Notes: a model not told the origin generated them from the sequence alone. Positions 25,654 to 34,400 are shown, counted from the first letter of the stretch. The stretch is 64,000 bases of DNA from Gammaproteobacteria bacterium (GCA_030583605.1 CP129466.1:1805001-1869000), one strand, 5' to 3'. Numbers and translations: made by a program.

Positions 25654-26580
25654 ATGGCGCGCATCCTGCTGCCGGAGCAAGAGTTCATCCGCGAGCACGC
25701 CACGGTGCTCGTGTTCTCGGTGCTGTTGCATCTCGCGCTGCTGGCCCTGCTGGCCGTGAATCTCAATCTGATGCCGCTGCGCAAGCCGCAGCCACAGCGC
25801 CTGGCAATCCAGGCGACGGTGGTGGATCAGGCGGCCGGCCGCCGCCGGGATCTCGAAAAGGCACGCCAGCAGCAGGCCGCCGCGGCAGCGGCCGATCGCC
25901 GCCGCCAGGAGGAGCTGGCGCGGGAGCGGCGCATTGAAGAGGAGCGCCGGGCGCAGGCCGAACGTGAGGAGCAGCGCCAGGCGCAGGAAGAGCGCCGCCG
26001 GCAGGAGACGGAGCAGGCGCGGCTCGCCACGGAGCGGCGCAAGGCGGAGCAGAAAAAGCAGGCGGCCGCTGAGGAGGCCCGCAAGGCCGAGCAGCAGAAG
26101 CAGGCGGCGGCAGAAGCGACCCGCAAGGCCGAGCAGCAGAAAAAGCAGGCTGCGGCCGAGGCAGCCCGCAAGGCGGAGCAGCAGAAGCAGGCAGCCGCCG
26201 AGGCGGCCCGCAAAGCCGAGGCACAACGCCGGCAGACTCAGCGCGAGGCAGATCTCGCCAGGCAGCTCGCAGCCGAAGAGGAACTGCTCGCGGCGGCGGA
26301 CTCGGGCCAGCTCGATCAGTATGCCGAGATCATCCGGCAGAAAGTGGAACGCAACTGGATTCGCCCGGCCAGTGCGCGCCAGGGACTCAATTGCGTGGTG
26401 CTGGTGCGGCAGATCCCGGGCGGCGAGGTGGTCGAGGTGCGGGTGACCGAGTGCAACGGCGACGCGGCGGTAGTGCGCTCCATCGAGGCCGCCGTGCTGC
26501 GTTCCTCGCCGCTGCCGGCGCCGCCGAACCCGGCCCTGTTCGATCGCAGCCTGCGGTTCGAGTTTCGGCCGCAGGACTGA
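25654..26580 (+). CDS. tolA: Tol-Pal system protein TolA
   Basis: TolA spans the periplasm to link TolQR with TolB and Pal. The 308 residues comprise an N-terminal anchor (VLVFSVLLHLALLALLAVNL), a long Ala/Lys/Glu/Gln coiled coil at about residues 65-205, and a C-terminal globular domain (YAEIIRQKVERNWIRPASAR ... VVEVRVTECNGDAAVVRSIE). The coiled coil contains near-repeats of RKAEQQKQAAAEA encoded by imperfect DNA repeats at about 26040-26225, which could expand or contract by slippage. Confidence 0.96.
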   Translation: MARILLPEQEFIREHATVLVFSVLLHLALLALLAVNLNLMPLRKPQPQRLAIQATVVDQAAGRRRDLEKARQQQAAAAAADRRRQEELARERRIEEERRAQAEREEQRQAQEERRRQETEQARLATERRKAEQKKQAAAEEARKAEQQKQAAAEATRKAEQQKKQAAAEAARKAEQQKQAAAEAARKAEAQRRQTQREADLARQLAAEEELLAAADSGQLDQYAEIIRQKVERNWIRPASARQGLNCVVLVRQIPGGEVVEVRVTECNGDAAVVRSIEAAVLRSSPLPAPPNPALFDRSLRFEFRPQD

Positions 26581-26671
26581 ATGTCCGGCCGGCGCATTCG
26601 GGCGCCGCGCTTGCACAATTGTGGCAAAACGGAACAATAGCGGCCCTCGCTCAGGGCAACGGGGATTTGGC

Positions 26672-27979
26672 ATGCGTCGCAGAGCATTTTTCCTGCCAGG
26701 TGTCGCGCTGCTGCTCGCGCTCGCGACCGCCGCGCGCGGCGAGCTGCGCGTAGAGATCAGCCGCGGCGCTGAACGGCCGCTGCCGGTGGCGATCGTGCCG
26801 CTCGGATGGCAGGGTGGTGCTGCGGCGCCGTTCGACGTGGCGGGGCTGGTGGCGCGCGATCTGGCCAGTACCGGCCGCTTTGCACCGCTGCCGGTCGCCG
26901 ACATGCCGCAGCGTCCCACGGCCGCAGCCGAGGTGGATATCCCCGACTGGAAAATGCTTGGCGTCGAAGCGGTCGTCGTCGGGCAACTGCTGCAGACCGG
27001 TACCGACCAGTTCGATATCCAGTTCCAGCTGCTCGACACCCTGCGTGGTACGCAGTTGCTCAGTTACCGGCTGCCGTCGAACGCAGCCGGACTGCGCCTC
27101 GCCAGCCATCGCGTTGCCGACATGGTGTACGAGAAGCTGACCGGCATCGCCGGAGTATTCACGACGCGCATCGCCTATGTCGCCGTCAGCGGGCGTGCCG
27201 GCGGAGCAAACCGCTACCGGCTCATCGTCGCGGATGCCGACGGCGCCAATGAGCAGGTAATGGTGGAGTCCGACGAGCCCATCATGTCGCCGTCATGGTC
27301 GCCGGACGGACGCAAGCTCGCCTATGTCTCCTTCGAGAACAAGCAGGCGGAGATCTACGTGCAGACGCTGCGTTCGGGTGCACGCCAGAAGGTCTCGGCC
27401 CGGGCTGGTGTCAACGGCGCGCCGGCGTGGTCGCCCGACGGGAGAAAGCTGGCCCTCACGCTGTCGCGTGGCGCGGGCAATCTCGACATCTTCACGCTCG
27501 AGCTGGCCGGGCAGGTGCTGACACGGTTGACCGAGGAGCGCTCGATCGAGACCGAGGCGTGCTGGGCGCCTGACGGGCGTACGATCTATTTCACCTCGGA
27601 TCGGGCCGGTGCGCCCCAGGTGTACCGTGTGCCGGCTGGCGGCGGAGCGGCGCAGCGGGTCAGTTTCGAGGGCAACTACAATGCCCGGCCGCGCGTGTCG
27701 CCCGATGGCAAGCGGCTCGCCGTGGTGACCAATGACCGGGGTAACTATAGAATTGCGCTCATCGATCTGGAGCGCGGCTATACCCAGGTGCTGACGGACG
27801 GCCGGCTCGACGAGTCACCGAGCTTCGCGCCGAACGGAGAAACGCTGATCTATGCCACGCGCGATGGCGGGCGCGGCGTACTGGCGACCGTATCGGCTGA
27901 CGGGCGGGTGCGGCAGCGGATTCCCGCGGCTGTCGGCGATGTGCGGGAGCCTGCATGGTCGCCGTTCAGGGTAAATTGA
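26672..27979 (+). CDS. tolB: Tol-Pal system beta-propeller protein TolB
   Basis: Periplasmic TolB with a signal peptide (MRRRAFFLPGVALLLALATA, cleavage near ARG-EL) and then the N-terminal domain that binds Pal and TolA. The C-terminal six-bladed propeller repeats SWSPDGRKLAYVSFE, AWSPDGRKLALTLS, CWAPDGRTIYFTSD and RVSPDGKRLAVVTN. The 435-residue length is normal. The ATG at 26672 places the signal peptide at the N-terminus; an in-frame ATG at 26621 would add a non-hydrophobic lead. A weak promoter-like pair (TTGCAC 26611, ACAATA 26634) lies upstream. Confidence 0.97.
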   Translation: MRRRAFFLPGVALLLALATAARGELRVEISRGAERPLPVAIVPLGWQGGAAAPFDVAGLVARDLASTGRFAPLPVADMPQRPTAAAEVDIPDWKMLGVEAVVVGQLLQTGTDQFDIQFQLLDTLRGTQLLSYRLPSNAAGLRLASHRVADMVYEKLTGIAGVFTTRIAYVAVSGRAGGANRYRLIVADADGANEQVMVESDEPIMSPSWSPDGRKLAYVSFENKQAEIYVQTLRSGARQKVSARAGVNGAPAWSPDGRKLALTLSRGAGNLDIFTLELAGQVLTRLTEERSIETEACWAPDGRTIYFTSDRAGAPQVYRVPAGGGAAQRVSFEGNYNARPRVSPDGKRLAVVTNDRGNYRIALIDLERGYTQVLTDGRLDESPSFAPNGETLIYATRDGGRGVLATVSADGRVRQRIPAAVGDVREPAWSPFRVN

Positions 27980-28032
27980 TGTATTCGTTTTCGAGTCCCG
28001 GTCATGAGCATCTTGTCGAGGAGTTCTGACGC

Positions 28033-28578
28033 ATGAACCTGAGAAACATCGTCCTGGTCCTGGTGATCGCTGCCCTGGCGGGCTGTGCCGGCAAGGGGGC
28101 CAAGGAGCAGGAAGACCTGGGCTACGGCACCTATTCGGGTCAGCCGGGTGCCGCCGCCGGCGCGCAAGCCGGTGGAGTGGGTGAGGGCGGTCTCGGCACT
28201 GGCGCCGCATTCGACGATTCGGCCGCCGCGGGTCCACGCGCCTCGATGAAGAACCGCACGGTGTATTTCGACTACGATCGCGACGAGGTCAAGCCGGAGT
28301 TCCGCCAGCTCATCGCCGACCATGGCCGATATCTCGCCGCGAATCCGGCGGCCCGGGTCCGCCTCGAGGGGCACGCCGATGAGCGCGGCAGCCGCGAGTA
28401 CAACATCGGCCTCGGAGAACGGCGTGCGCAGGCGGTGCTCCAGGCGCTGCTGTTGCAGGGCGCCGCGGCGAGCCAGGTTGCGACCGTGAGCTACGGTGAA
28501 GAACGGCCGGCCGTAACCAGCAGCGACGAGGAATCCTGGTCGCTCAATCGGCGCGTCGAAATCGTTTACGCGCAGTAG
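28033..28578 (+). CDS. pal: Peptidoglycan-associated lipoprotein
   Basis: Outer-membrane lipoprotein anchoring the envelope to peptidoglycan and partner of TolB. The 181 residues begin with a lipoprotein signal ending LAALAGC-type lipobox (LAGC, Cys18), a Gly/Ala-rich linker, and an OmpA-C domain (VYFDYDRDEVKPEF, RLEGHADERGSREYNIGLGE) with the diaminopimelate-binding Asp and Arg. It sits between tolB and cpoB. Confidence 0.97.
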   Translation: MNLRNIVLVLVIAALAGCAGKGAKEQEDLGYGTYSGQPGAAAGAQAGGVGEGGLGTGAAFDDSAAAGPRASMKNRTVYFDYDRDEVKPEFRQLIADHGRYLAANPAARVRLEGHADERGSREYNIGLGERRAQAVLQALLLQGAAASQVATVSYGEERPAVTSSDEESWSLNRRVEIVYAQ

Positions 28579-28590
28579 CGAACACGCTCC

Positions 28591-29379
28591 ATGATTGCGA
28601 TGCGCCCACGTCTCGTCATCGCCGTGCTGCTGCCGCTGGCGGCTGCGGGCTGCACGCTGACGCCGCCGGAGGAGGACCCGACCTACCTGAAACAGGTGGA
28701 GATCGACAATCGCCTGGCTCGCGTCGAGCGCGTGGTGGACAACCAGGGCCTGATGAATCTCCTGGCGGAGCTGGAAACCCTGCGCAAGGACAACCAGGCG
28801 TTGCGCAACGAGGTGGAGACGCTGCGCAACACCGTCGAACAGGGCGGCGAGCGCCAACGCCAGCTCTACCTCGACGTGGACCAGCGGCTGCAGGGTATCG
28901 AGCAGCGCACCACGGCGATTGCCCGGGCCGACGCCGAAAAGCCGGTGCTCGATGGCGGCTCGCTCAGCCCGGGCGAGTTGCCGGTTCCGGGCGGCGGTGC
29001 GCGCGCCAACTACCAGGCGGCCTTCGAGCTGCTGAAGCAGGGTCGCTACGACCAGGCCTCGCTCGCATTCCGCCAGTTCCTGGCGGCGTTCCCGGACAGC
29101 AACCTCTCGGACAACGCGCAATACTGGCTGGCCGAGAGTTACTACGTCCGGCAGAAGTACAAAGAGGCACTGCCTGAATTCGAAAAGGTCGTCAGCAAGT
29201 TTCCCCAGTCGCGCAAGATTCCAGACGCCCTGCTGAAGATCGGCTACATCAATTACGAGCTGAAGCGCTACGATGCCGCGCGCAAGGCGCTTTCGTCCGT
29301 GGTGCAGGAGTACAAGGAGACCACCGCCGCGCGTCTGGCCGGGCAACGACTCGAGGCGATGGCGAGCGAAGGGCATTGA
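28591..29379 (+). CDS. cpoB: Cell division coordinator CpoB (YbgF)
   Basis: CpoB links Tol function with peptidoglycan synthesis at the septum. The 262 residues comprise an export signal ending in LPLAAAGC, which could be read either as a weak lipobox or as a signal peptidase I site, a coiled coil at about residues 30-105 (trimerisation), and a C-terminal TPR domain (YQAAFELLKQGRYDQASLAF, YWLAESYYVRQKYKEALPEF). The order tolB-pal-cpoB is the conserved one. Confidence 0.94.
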   Translation: MIAMRPRLVIAVLLPLAAAGCTLTPPEEDPTYLKQVEIDNRLARVERVVDNQGLMNLLAELETLRKDNQALRNEVETLRNTVEQGGERQRQLYLDVDQRLQGIEQRTTAIARADAEKPVLDGGSLSPGELPVPGGGARANYQAAFELLKQGRYDQASLAFRQFLAAFPDSNLSDNAQYWLAESYYVRQKYKEALPEFEKVVSKFPQSRKIPDALLKIGYINYELKRYDAARKALSSVVQEYKETTAARLAGQRLEAMASEGH

Positions 29380-29413
29380 TCAGACGTCCTGCGGGCGTCG
29401 GCCGCATCGCCGA

Positions 29414-30088
29414 ATGAACGACCACGAGGAGAAGACTGGCAGCCGCAGCCTGCAGCTGCGGGTGACCGAGATCTTCCATTCCATCCAGGGCGAAGCGAGC
29501 ACGGTGGGTCAGCCGACCGTGTTCGTGCGCCTGACCGGCTGCCCCCTGCGCTGCCACTACTGCGACACGAGCTACGCGTTCAGCGGCGGCCGCCTGACCG
29601 AACTTTCCGCGATTCTGGTGGAAGTGGCCTCCTTCCAGACACGGCACGTGTGCGTGACCGGCGGCGAGCCGCTGGCGCAACCTGCCTGCCGGGCACTGCT
29701 CGCTGCACTCTGCGATGCCGGTCATGCAGTCTCGCTCGAGACCAGCGGTGCACTCGACATCGGCGGGGTTGATTCCCGCGTGGTCGTGGTAATGGACGTC
29801 AAGACGCCGTCATCGGGGGAGGCCGCGCGCAATCGCAGGGAGAACCGCGCACTTCTGAAGAGCACCGACCAGGCCAAGTTCGTGATCGGCGACCGGGCCG
29901 ATTACGACTGGGCCAAGGCGTTCGTGCAGGAAGAACGCCTCGGCGAACGCTGTGCGTTGCTGTTTTCACCGGCGTGGGGCCAGCTCGAGCCGCGGGTGCT
30001 CGCCGAGTGGATCCTTGCCGATCGCCTGGCCGTCTGCTTCCAGGTGCAGTTGCACAAGTACCTGTGGGGCGAGGAGCGGGGCCACTGA
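29414..30088 (+). CDS. queE: 7-carboxy-7-deazaguanine synthase
   Basis: Radical SAM enzyme that contracts 6-carboxytetrahydropterin to 7-carboxy-7-deazaguanine in queuosine synthesis. The 224 residues show FHSIQGEASTVGQPTVFVRL and the cluster-binding C43, C47 and C50 (GCPLRCHYCDT), then VTGGEPLAQP. The ATG at 29414 is chosen because longer in-frame starts would overlap cpoB. queC follows 49 bases later, giving two successive pathway steps. Confidence 0.95.
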   Translation: MNDHEEKTGSRSLQLRVTEIFHSIQGEASTVGQPTVFVRLTGCPLRCHYCDTSYAFSGGRLTELSAILVEVASFQTRHVCVTGGEPLAQPACRALLAALCDAGHAVSLETSGALDIGGVDSRVVVVMDVKTPSSGEAARNRRENRALLKSTDQAKFVIGDRADYDWAKAFVQEERLGERCALLFSPAWGQLEPRVLAEWILADRLAVCFQVQLHKYLWGEERGH

Positions 30089-30137
30089 CATGGCCCGGCG
30101 CTACGCAGGCCGCAGCATGTCGGCGGAGCGTTGAAGC

Positions 30138-30833
30138 GTGGCGCCGCGCGCGGTCGTTTTGCTTTCCGGTGGCATGGATTCGGCCACTTGCCTCGCGATC
30201 GCCGCCCGGCGCGAGCGCATGGACTGTTTCGCACTGAGCTTCGATTACGGGCAGCGCCATCGCGCGGAGCTCGCGGCGGCGCAGCGCATCGCCGCGGCAT
30301 TGCCGGTGCGGGAGCATCGAGTCCTCGAGATCGGGCTGGGTGTCATCGGCGGGTCGGCCCTGACGGATCGCACGATCGCAGTGCCTGCGGAGCCGTCGGC
30401 GGGTATCCCCGTGACCTATGTGCCAGCTCGCAACACGGTGTTTCTGTCGCTGGCGCTTGGCTGGGCCGAAGTGCTCGATGCGGATTTCATTTATGCGGGT
30501 CTCAACGCCGTGGACTATTCCGGTTACCCGGATTGTCGGCCGGAATACGTCGCGGCCTGGCAGGCCATGGCGGACGTGGCCACGCGGCGCGGCGTGGAGG
30601 GCCGGCCGATCAGGCTTTGCGTACCGCTCATGGCTTTGAGCAAGGCGGAGATCATTCAGGAAGGCTGCGCGCTCGGCATCGATTACCGCCTGACGGTCTC
30701 GTGCTACCAGGCAGACGAGGTGGGGGCAGCCTGTGGCCGCTGTGACGCCTGCCGGTGGCGCCGCGCCGGCTTCACGGCCGCCGGTGTCCCCGACCCGACC
30801 CGCTATCAATGTGGTCGTGCGGGCGCTGAATAG
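30138..30833 (+). CDS. queC: 7-cyano-7-deazaguanine (preQ0) synthase
   Basis: ATP-dependent amidation and dehydration of 7-carboxy-7-deazaguanine to preQ0. The 231 residues start at a GTG and carry the PP-loop [24 protein letters not shown], and the C-terminal zinc-binding cysteines in [20 protein letters not shown]. The pair queE-queC followed by tRNA-Lys matches the gene order I know from Pseudomonas. Confidence 0.96.
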   Translation: MAPRAVVLLSGGMDSATCLAIAARRERMDCFALSFDYGQRHRAELAAAQRIAAALPVREHRVLEIGLGVIGGSALTDRTIAVPAEPSAGIPVTYVPARNTVFLSLALGWAEVLDADFIYAGLNAVDYSGYPDCRPEYVAAWQAMADVATRRGVEGRPIRLCVPLMALSKAEIIQEGCALGIDYRLTVSCYQADEVGAACGRCDACRWRRAGFTAAGVPDPTRYQCGRAGAE

Positions 30834-30852
30834 AGGATCAGGCGCCGATCGG

Positions 30853-30990
30853 CTATGATGCGCGCCGCGCCGAAAGGCGCCTGCAGGAGTGCCAATCAGG
30901 ACGGGCTTCAAGCCCGACCCCGGATTGCCGGGGGTGACGCCCTCCCGCAGCAGGCGCGCCTGCCATCACGACCCTGGCGTCAGCCAGGCG
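30853..30990 (+). ncRNA. Candidate structured RNA between queC and tRNA-Lys
   Basis: A -10-like TATGAT (30854-30859) precedes a chain of stable hairpins: GCGCC-GAAA-GGCGC, CGGGC-TTCAA-GCCCG, CCCCGG-ATTG-CCGGGG and CCTGGC-GTCA-GCCAGG. GCGCCTGC at about 30877 can also pair with GCAGGCGC at about 30949, enclosing the middle two hairpins in a multibranch structure. There is no open frame of note and no T tract for a terminator. It may be a small RNA, or just the leader of the tRNA precursor. I do not recognise a known family. Confidence 0.35.
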
Positions 30991-31003
30991 TCGTTGCCTC
31001 GCG

Positions 31004-31079
31004 GGGCCGTTAGCTCAGTCGGTAGAGCAGCTGGCTTTTAACCAGTTGGTCGCTGGTTCGATTCCAGCACGGCCCACCA
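31004..31079 (+). tRNA. tRNA-Lys (anticodon TTT)
   Basis: A 76-base gene with acceptor stem GGGCCGT pairing with ACGGCCC, D-loop TAGCTCAGTCGGTAGAGC, anticodon arm CTGGCTTTTAACCAG with anticodon TTT, T-arm CTGGTTCGATTCCAG, and an encoded CCA end. It follows the queuosine genes. tRNA-Lys genes are common integration sites in Pseudomonas, but no integrase or duplicated 3' end was seen downstream. Confidence 0.98.
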
Positions 31080-31184
31080 GTCCTGTGGACGCCGCGTCGC
31101 GGCTTAACTTAATTCATGAACCTCGCGTCGCTGTTGTTGTAAAACCACGACAGTTGGCTGCTGGCAAGGGTTTCCTTGTTGCCA

Positions 31185-31216
31185 TTGAACATTTCTTTCA
31201 AAAAGTAATGTAAGAT
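31185..31216 (+). promoter_or_regulatory. Likely promoter of the small outer-membrane protein gene
   Basis: In an AT-rich stretch unusual for this genome, TTGAAC (31185-31190) is followed by overlapping -10 candidates TAATGT (31206) and TAAGAT (31211). This would leave a leader of about 100 bases before the ATG at 31322, which has a clear AAAGGAG ribosome site at about 31308. Assignment rests on consensus similarity only. Confidence 0.4.
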
Positions 31217-31321
31217 GCCGCTCGCCGGAAGGGTCGTTGGGGTCGCAAGGGTTATTGCCACGAACACATCTGACCGGCAGCGCTTTAGTAATTTTTGAAC
31301 GTGCACGTAAAGGAGTTTTGA

Positions 31322-31969
31322 ATGAGAACCATCAGCAAGACCTTGTTGGTCGCCGCCGCGGTGGCCATCCCAGGGGTGACGCTCGCCGACAATCCGGCCT
31401 GGACGTATGGCGAGTTGGGCTATGTCCGCGCCGATGCCGGCAACGACTCGACCGACGCTTTCCATGTCGAGCTCAGCATGGGCATCGCCGACATGTTCCA
31501 CATCCAGGGCCAGTTCACGGACGGCGACGTGCGTGGGTTCAGCGCGACCGAGGACGTCGATTTCGACGGCTACGAAGTCGTCTTCGGCGTGCATCCGAGC
31601 ATTGGCGCCAACACGGATGCGGTCGCTTCCTTCAAGTTCTTCGACTACAGCTACAACGACCTGCCCAGCGGCCCGACCACCTCGTATGACGTCGATGCGG
31701 ATGGCATGGGCTTCGGCGTCGGTCTGCGCCACATGCTCGTTCCGAATGTCGAGTTGAACACGATGGCCTGGTGGAACGAAGGCGAGCACGACTTCAACGG
31801 CTTCCAGCAGGACGAGGATTTCACCGACATCGAACTCGAGTTCGGCGGCCGTTATCTGTTCACCGATAACTTCTCGGCTGGCGTGCGAGTCGTCACCAAC
31901 GACGCAGTGCTCTTTGGTGATTCCGCGACGATCGACGTGCGTTACCAGTTCGGCCAGGACTTCTTCTAA
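31322..31969 (+). CDS. Small outer-membrane beta-barrel protein
   Basis: A 215-residue protein with a cleavable signal (MRTISKTLLVAAAVAIPGVT-LADN) and alternating amphipathic strands rich in Asp, Gly and aromatic residues, ending in YQFGQDFF with a terminal Phe as expected for BAM-assembled barrels. It resembles the protein at 35119-35730 (shared RHML segment, similar strand order and -DFF/-NLF end), so the two are paralogs of a porin-like family without known function. It is followed by a strong terminator, so it is monocistronic. The strong ribosome site and terminator suggest high expression. Confidence 0.7.
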   Translation: MRTISKTLLVAAAVAIPGVTLADNPAWTYGELGYVRADAGNDSTDAFHVELSMGIADMFHIQGQFTDGDVRGFSATEDVDFDGYEVVFGVHPSIGANTDAVASFKFFDYSYNDLPSGPTTSYDVDADGMGFGVGLRHMLVPNVELNTMAWWNEGEHDFNGFQQDEDFTDIELEFGGRYLFTDNFSAGVRVVTNDAVLFGDSATIDVRYQFGQDFF

Positions 31970-31991
31970 AAGATTTCTGGCGATTGGCTGA

Positions 31992-32024
31992 AGATGCCGG
32001 CCTCTGGCCGGCATCTTTTTTTTT
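31992..32024 (+). terminator. Rho-independent terminator
   Basis: The hairpin GATGCCGG-CCTCTGG-CCGGCATC is followed directly by nine T, 23 bases after the stop of the outer-membrane protein gene. This is a textbook intrinsic terminator. Confidence 0.93.
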
Positions 32025-32956
32025 GGTTCATCGCAGATTGGCGGGATCATCATGCGGCGAAGGCTGCATAGGACTCCGCCCATCCCCGGGTCTCGCCGCC
32101 GGCTGGCCCTGCGGGTGCCCTCGCCGGCGTGCTCGCTGCGGAGTGCGCGCCACTCGACATCCTGGTCTCGTGGGCGCGCAGCAGCGGCATCCCTGCCGCT
32201 GCCTCTGCGAGCTTAGCCTTGCTCGCTACGCCTGCTCGGCCAGCCGGCTGATGGGCTCGGCCCGGAGACGGGCGGAGTCGCAGCAGCCTGACAAGCGGTT
32301 CTGCGCCCCGAGCACCTTGCGACGCATCGCGCCTGGCGAGGCGGGCGCAGCGGTGGTCACGGCCCCGGCGCGGGCATGTGTGGAGCCGGCTGCCAGGAGG
32401 GCAGCAGCCGGCGGAACTCATAGCGACGAGCACAGGGACGTGCGAGGAGCGGCACGCGCCGGGGGCACGACCACCGCATCGGCCACCAGCGAGCCGCTGC
32501 ATTCCCGCAGATCGGCGATGAACCTTTTTTTTGGGGGGGCATCGCCGATCTGCGGTGACGCTTCCGAAGTCGACAGTTTGGTTCCGCGCGGAATCCGCGG
32601 GCGGAGCTGTCTGTGTCCTCAGTGGGCAGGTGCCGGTGATGTGGTGGTCCGGTACCCGCTGAGCGCCGCTCCTCGGGGTGTTGCAGCTGCCCAGTGGCGA
32701 GGTTTCAGTCATGCCCCAGGCATGGGGGGTCTCGATCCCGTACCGGAAGGCTGATACACGTGGGTGTCTGTGAGCGCGCCGACGGGCCCCGTTGTCTTGT
32801 TGCGTCTTGTCATCCGGTCGCATGGTTCGCGGGTATTTCGCGTGGTGTTGTGACCACAGCTCGTGCCGCACATGGGGTTTCGGCAACTGCGGCCTGTTCC
32901 GCGGGCGACTCCTCCTTTAATATCACGGCCTTCTTGGTGCGTTGCAGTTGGTGAAG
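32025..32956. other. 930-bp non-coding region bounded and punctuated by related inverted repeats
   Basis: Open frames here are long only because of GC richness; none looks like a real protein. GGTTCATCGCAGATTGGCGG at 32025-32044 recurs inverted at 32505-32524 with 17 of 20 matches. At 32505-32555 there is a perfect 16-bp palindrome arm pair (CCGCAGATCGGCGATG / CATCGCCGATCTGCGG) around a 19-base loop with eight T and seven G. The 480 bp between the two repeat sites may be a small mobile remnant. Before the NMO-like gene, CTCCTTTAATATC at 32912-32924 is a probable -10 region. Confidence 0.45.
32505..32555. repeat. Perfect 16-bp inverted repeat with T8/G7 loop
   Basis: Arms at 32505-32520 and 32540-32555 are exact reverse complements; the loop contains TTTTTTTT directly followed by GGGGGGG. 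It is not followed by a T run on either strand, so it is not an ordinary terminator. Half of it recurs next to the terminator at 32025-32044. Confidence 0.8.
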
Positions 32957-34255
32957 ATGCAGTCCCTGCCCTTGTCCGCGGACCAGGTCGATAATTACCG
33001 CTTCCGTCTCGGCGCTGCCGAATTCGTCCCCATCATCATCGGTGGAATGGGCGTCGATATCTCCACGGCGGAGCTTGCACTGGCCGTATCGCGGCTGGGC
33101 GGCATCGGCCATATCTCTGATGCCATGGTCCAGCACGTTTCGGACCGCAAGTACGAAACGCATTTCACGAAGGCCAAGTCGGAGAAACACCGCGCGACCC
33201 GTGACGGGTTCGACAAGACTACCGTCAAGTTCGACCTCGACCATCTCCACCAGGCGCAGCTCAACCATGTGCGCCATACGATGGAGCGCAAGCGCGGCCC
33301 CGGCGCGGTGTTCATCAACGTCATGGAGAAGCTCACCATGGGCGCTCCTGGCGACACGCTGCGTACGCGCCTGACCGGGGCGCTGGACGGCGGTATCGAC
33401 GGCATCACCCTGTCGGCCGGACTGCACATCGGCAGTCTCAAACTGATCGAGGACCACCCGCGGTTCCGTGACGTGAAGATCGGGCCCATCGTGTCGAGCG
33501 TCCGTGCCCTGAAGATCTTCCTCAAGGGCGCCGCGCGGCTGAAACGCCTGCCCGACTACGTGATCGTGGAGGGGCCGCTTGCCGGCGGCCATCTCGGCTT
33601 CGGCGAAGACTGGAGGGAATACGACCTGCGCGACATCGTCGCGGAAGTGCTTGCCTTCCTGCGCGAGGAGAATCTCGCCATTCCGGTCATTCCGGCCGGC
33701 GGCATCTTCACCGGCACCGATGCGGTGTCCTACCTGCGCATGGGCGCTGCCGCTGTGCAGGTCGCGACCCGCTTCACGGTCACGGAAGAATGCGGCCTGC
33801 CGGCGCGAATCAAGCAGGATTATTTCCGGGCCGAGGAAACCGATCTGGTGGTCTCCAACGTGTCTCCGACCGGCTATCCGATCCGGCTGCTGTCCTACAG
33901 CCCGTGCTTCACCTCCAACATCAAGCCGCAGTGCGAGGCTTTCGGCTATCTGCTGAGCCGGGAGGGAACCTGTGCCTACATCGACGCCTATGAAGCGACC
34001 GGCCTCGACCAGAAGGGCAACAAACTCATCGTGAAGGACAAGGTCTGCCTCTGTTATCACTTCAGCAAGTTCAATTGCTTCACCTGCGGGCAGTACGTGT
34101 ATCGGCTGAAGGACACCACGAACCTCCTGCCGGACGGTCGCTACCAGGTGCTGACCGCCGAGCATGTATTCCGGGACTACCAGTTCAACGTGGACAACCG
34201 CGTCGCGTTGCCGCCACCGGTGGTGCCGGAGCTTGAAGCGCTGGCCAACGTCTAG
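32957..34255 (+). CDS. Nitronate monooxygenase / 2-nitropropane dioxygenase family flavoprotein
   Basis: An FMN TIM-barrel enzyme of the family that also holds FabK and PfaD. Visible marks: IIIGGMGVDISTAELALAVS at the N-terminus, VEGPLAGGHLGFG with the catalytic-type His, and PVIPAGGIFTGTDAVSYLRMGAAAVQVATRF for phosphate binding. At 432 residues it is longer than the usual 330-360: a C-terminal extension contains eight cysteines including VCLCYHFSKFNCFTCGQY, which could bind a metal or Fe-S cluster. The substrate is unknown. Start: ATG at 32957 is used; TTG at 32942 is also possible. It stands alone, with a hairpin-rich 145-bp gap after it. Confidence 0.8.
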   Translation: MQSLPLSADQVDNYRFRLGAAEFVPIIIGGMGVDISTAELALAVSRLGGIGHISDAMVQHVSDRKYETHFTKAKSEKHRATRDGFDKTTVKFDLDHLHQAQLNHVRHTMERKRGPGAVFINVMEKLTMGAPGDTLRTRLTGALDGGIDGITLSAGLHIGSLKLIEDHPRFRDVKIGPIVSSVRALKIFLKGAARLKRLPDYVIVEGPLAGGHLGFGEDWREYDLRDIVAEVLAFLREENLAIPVIPAGGIFTGTDAVSYLRMGAAAVQVATRFTVTEECGLPARIKQDYFRAEETDLVVSNVSPTGYPIRLLSYSPCFTSNIKPQCEAFGYLLSREGTCAYIDAYEATGLDQKGNKLIVKDKVCLCYHFSKFNCFTCGQYVYRLKDTTNLLPDGRYQVLTAEHVFRDYQFNVDNRVALPPPVVPELEALANV

Positions 34256-34400
34256 GGCCCGGTCGGGCCCAGGCTGATCCGGCCGCACGGCGCGGGAATT
34301 GCGGCCGGTGCCGGCAACCTGCTTGTCGCTGGTTGCAGATCCGGAATTTTCTCGCCCGACCCGGCCATGACAGGTCGGGAGGGCGACCGCTGGCGTTCCG

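Noticed and set aside
26040..26230. CRISPR-like or mobile tandem repeat
   Set aside because: The repeats are in frame within tolA and encode its coiled coil; there are no spacers. No CRISPR array was seen anywhere in the window.
32521..32540. T8/G7 run as an intrinsic terminator
   Set aside because: The T run is inside the hairpin loop, not after the stem, on both strands.
32050..32886. 278-codon minus-strand frame in the non-coding block
   Set aside because: Low-complexity Arg/Ala/Pro translation, crosses the inverted repeat, and has no family resemblance.
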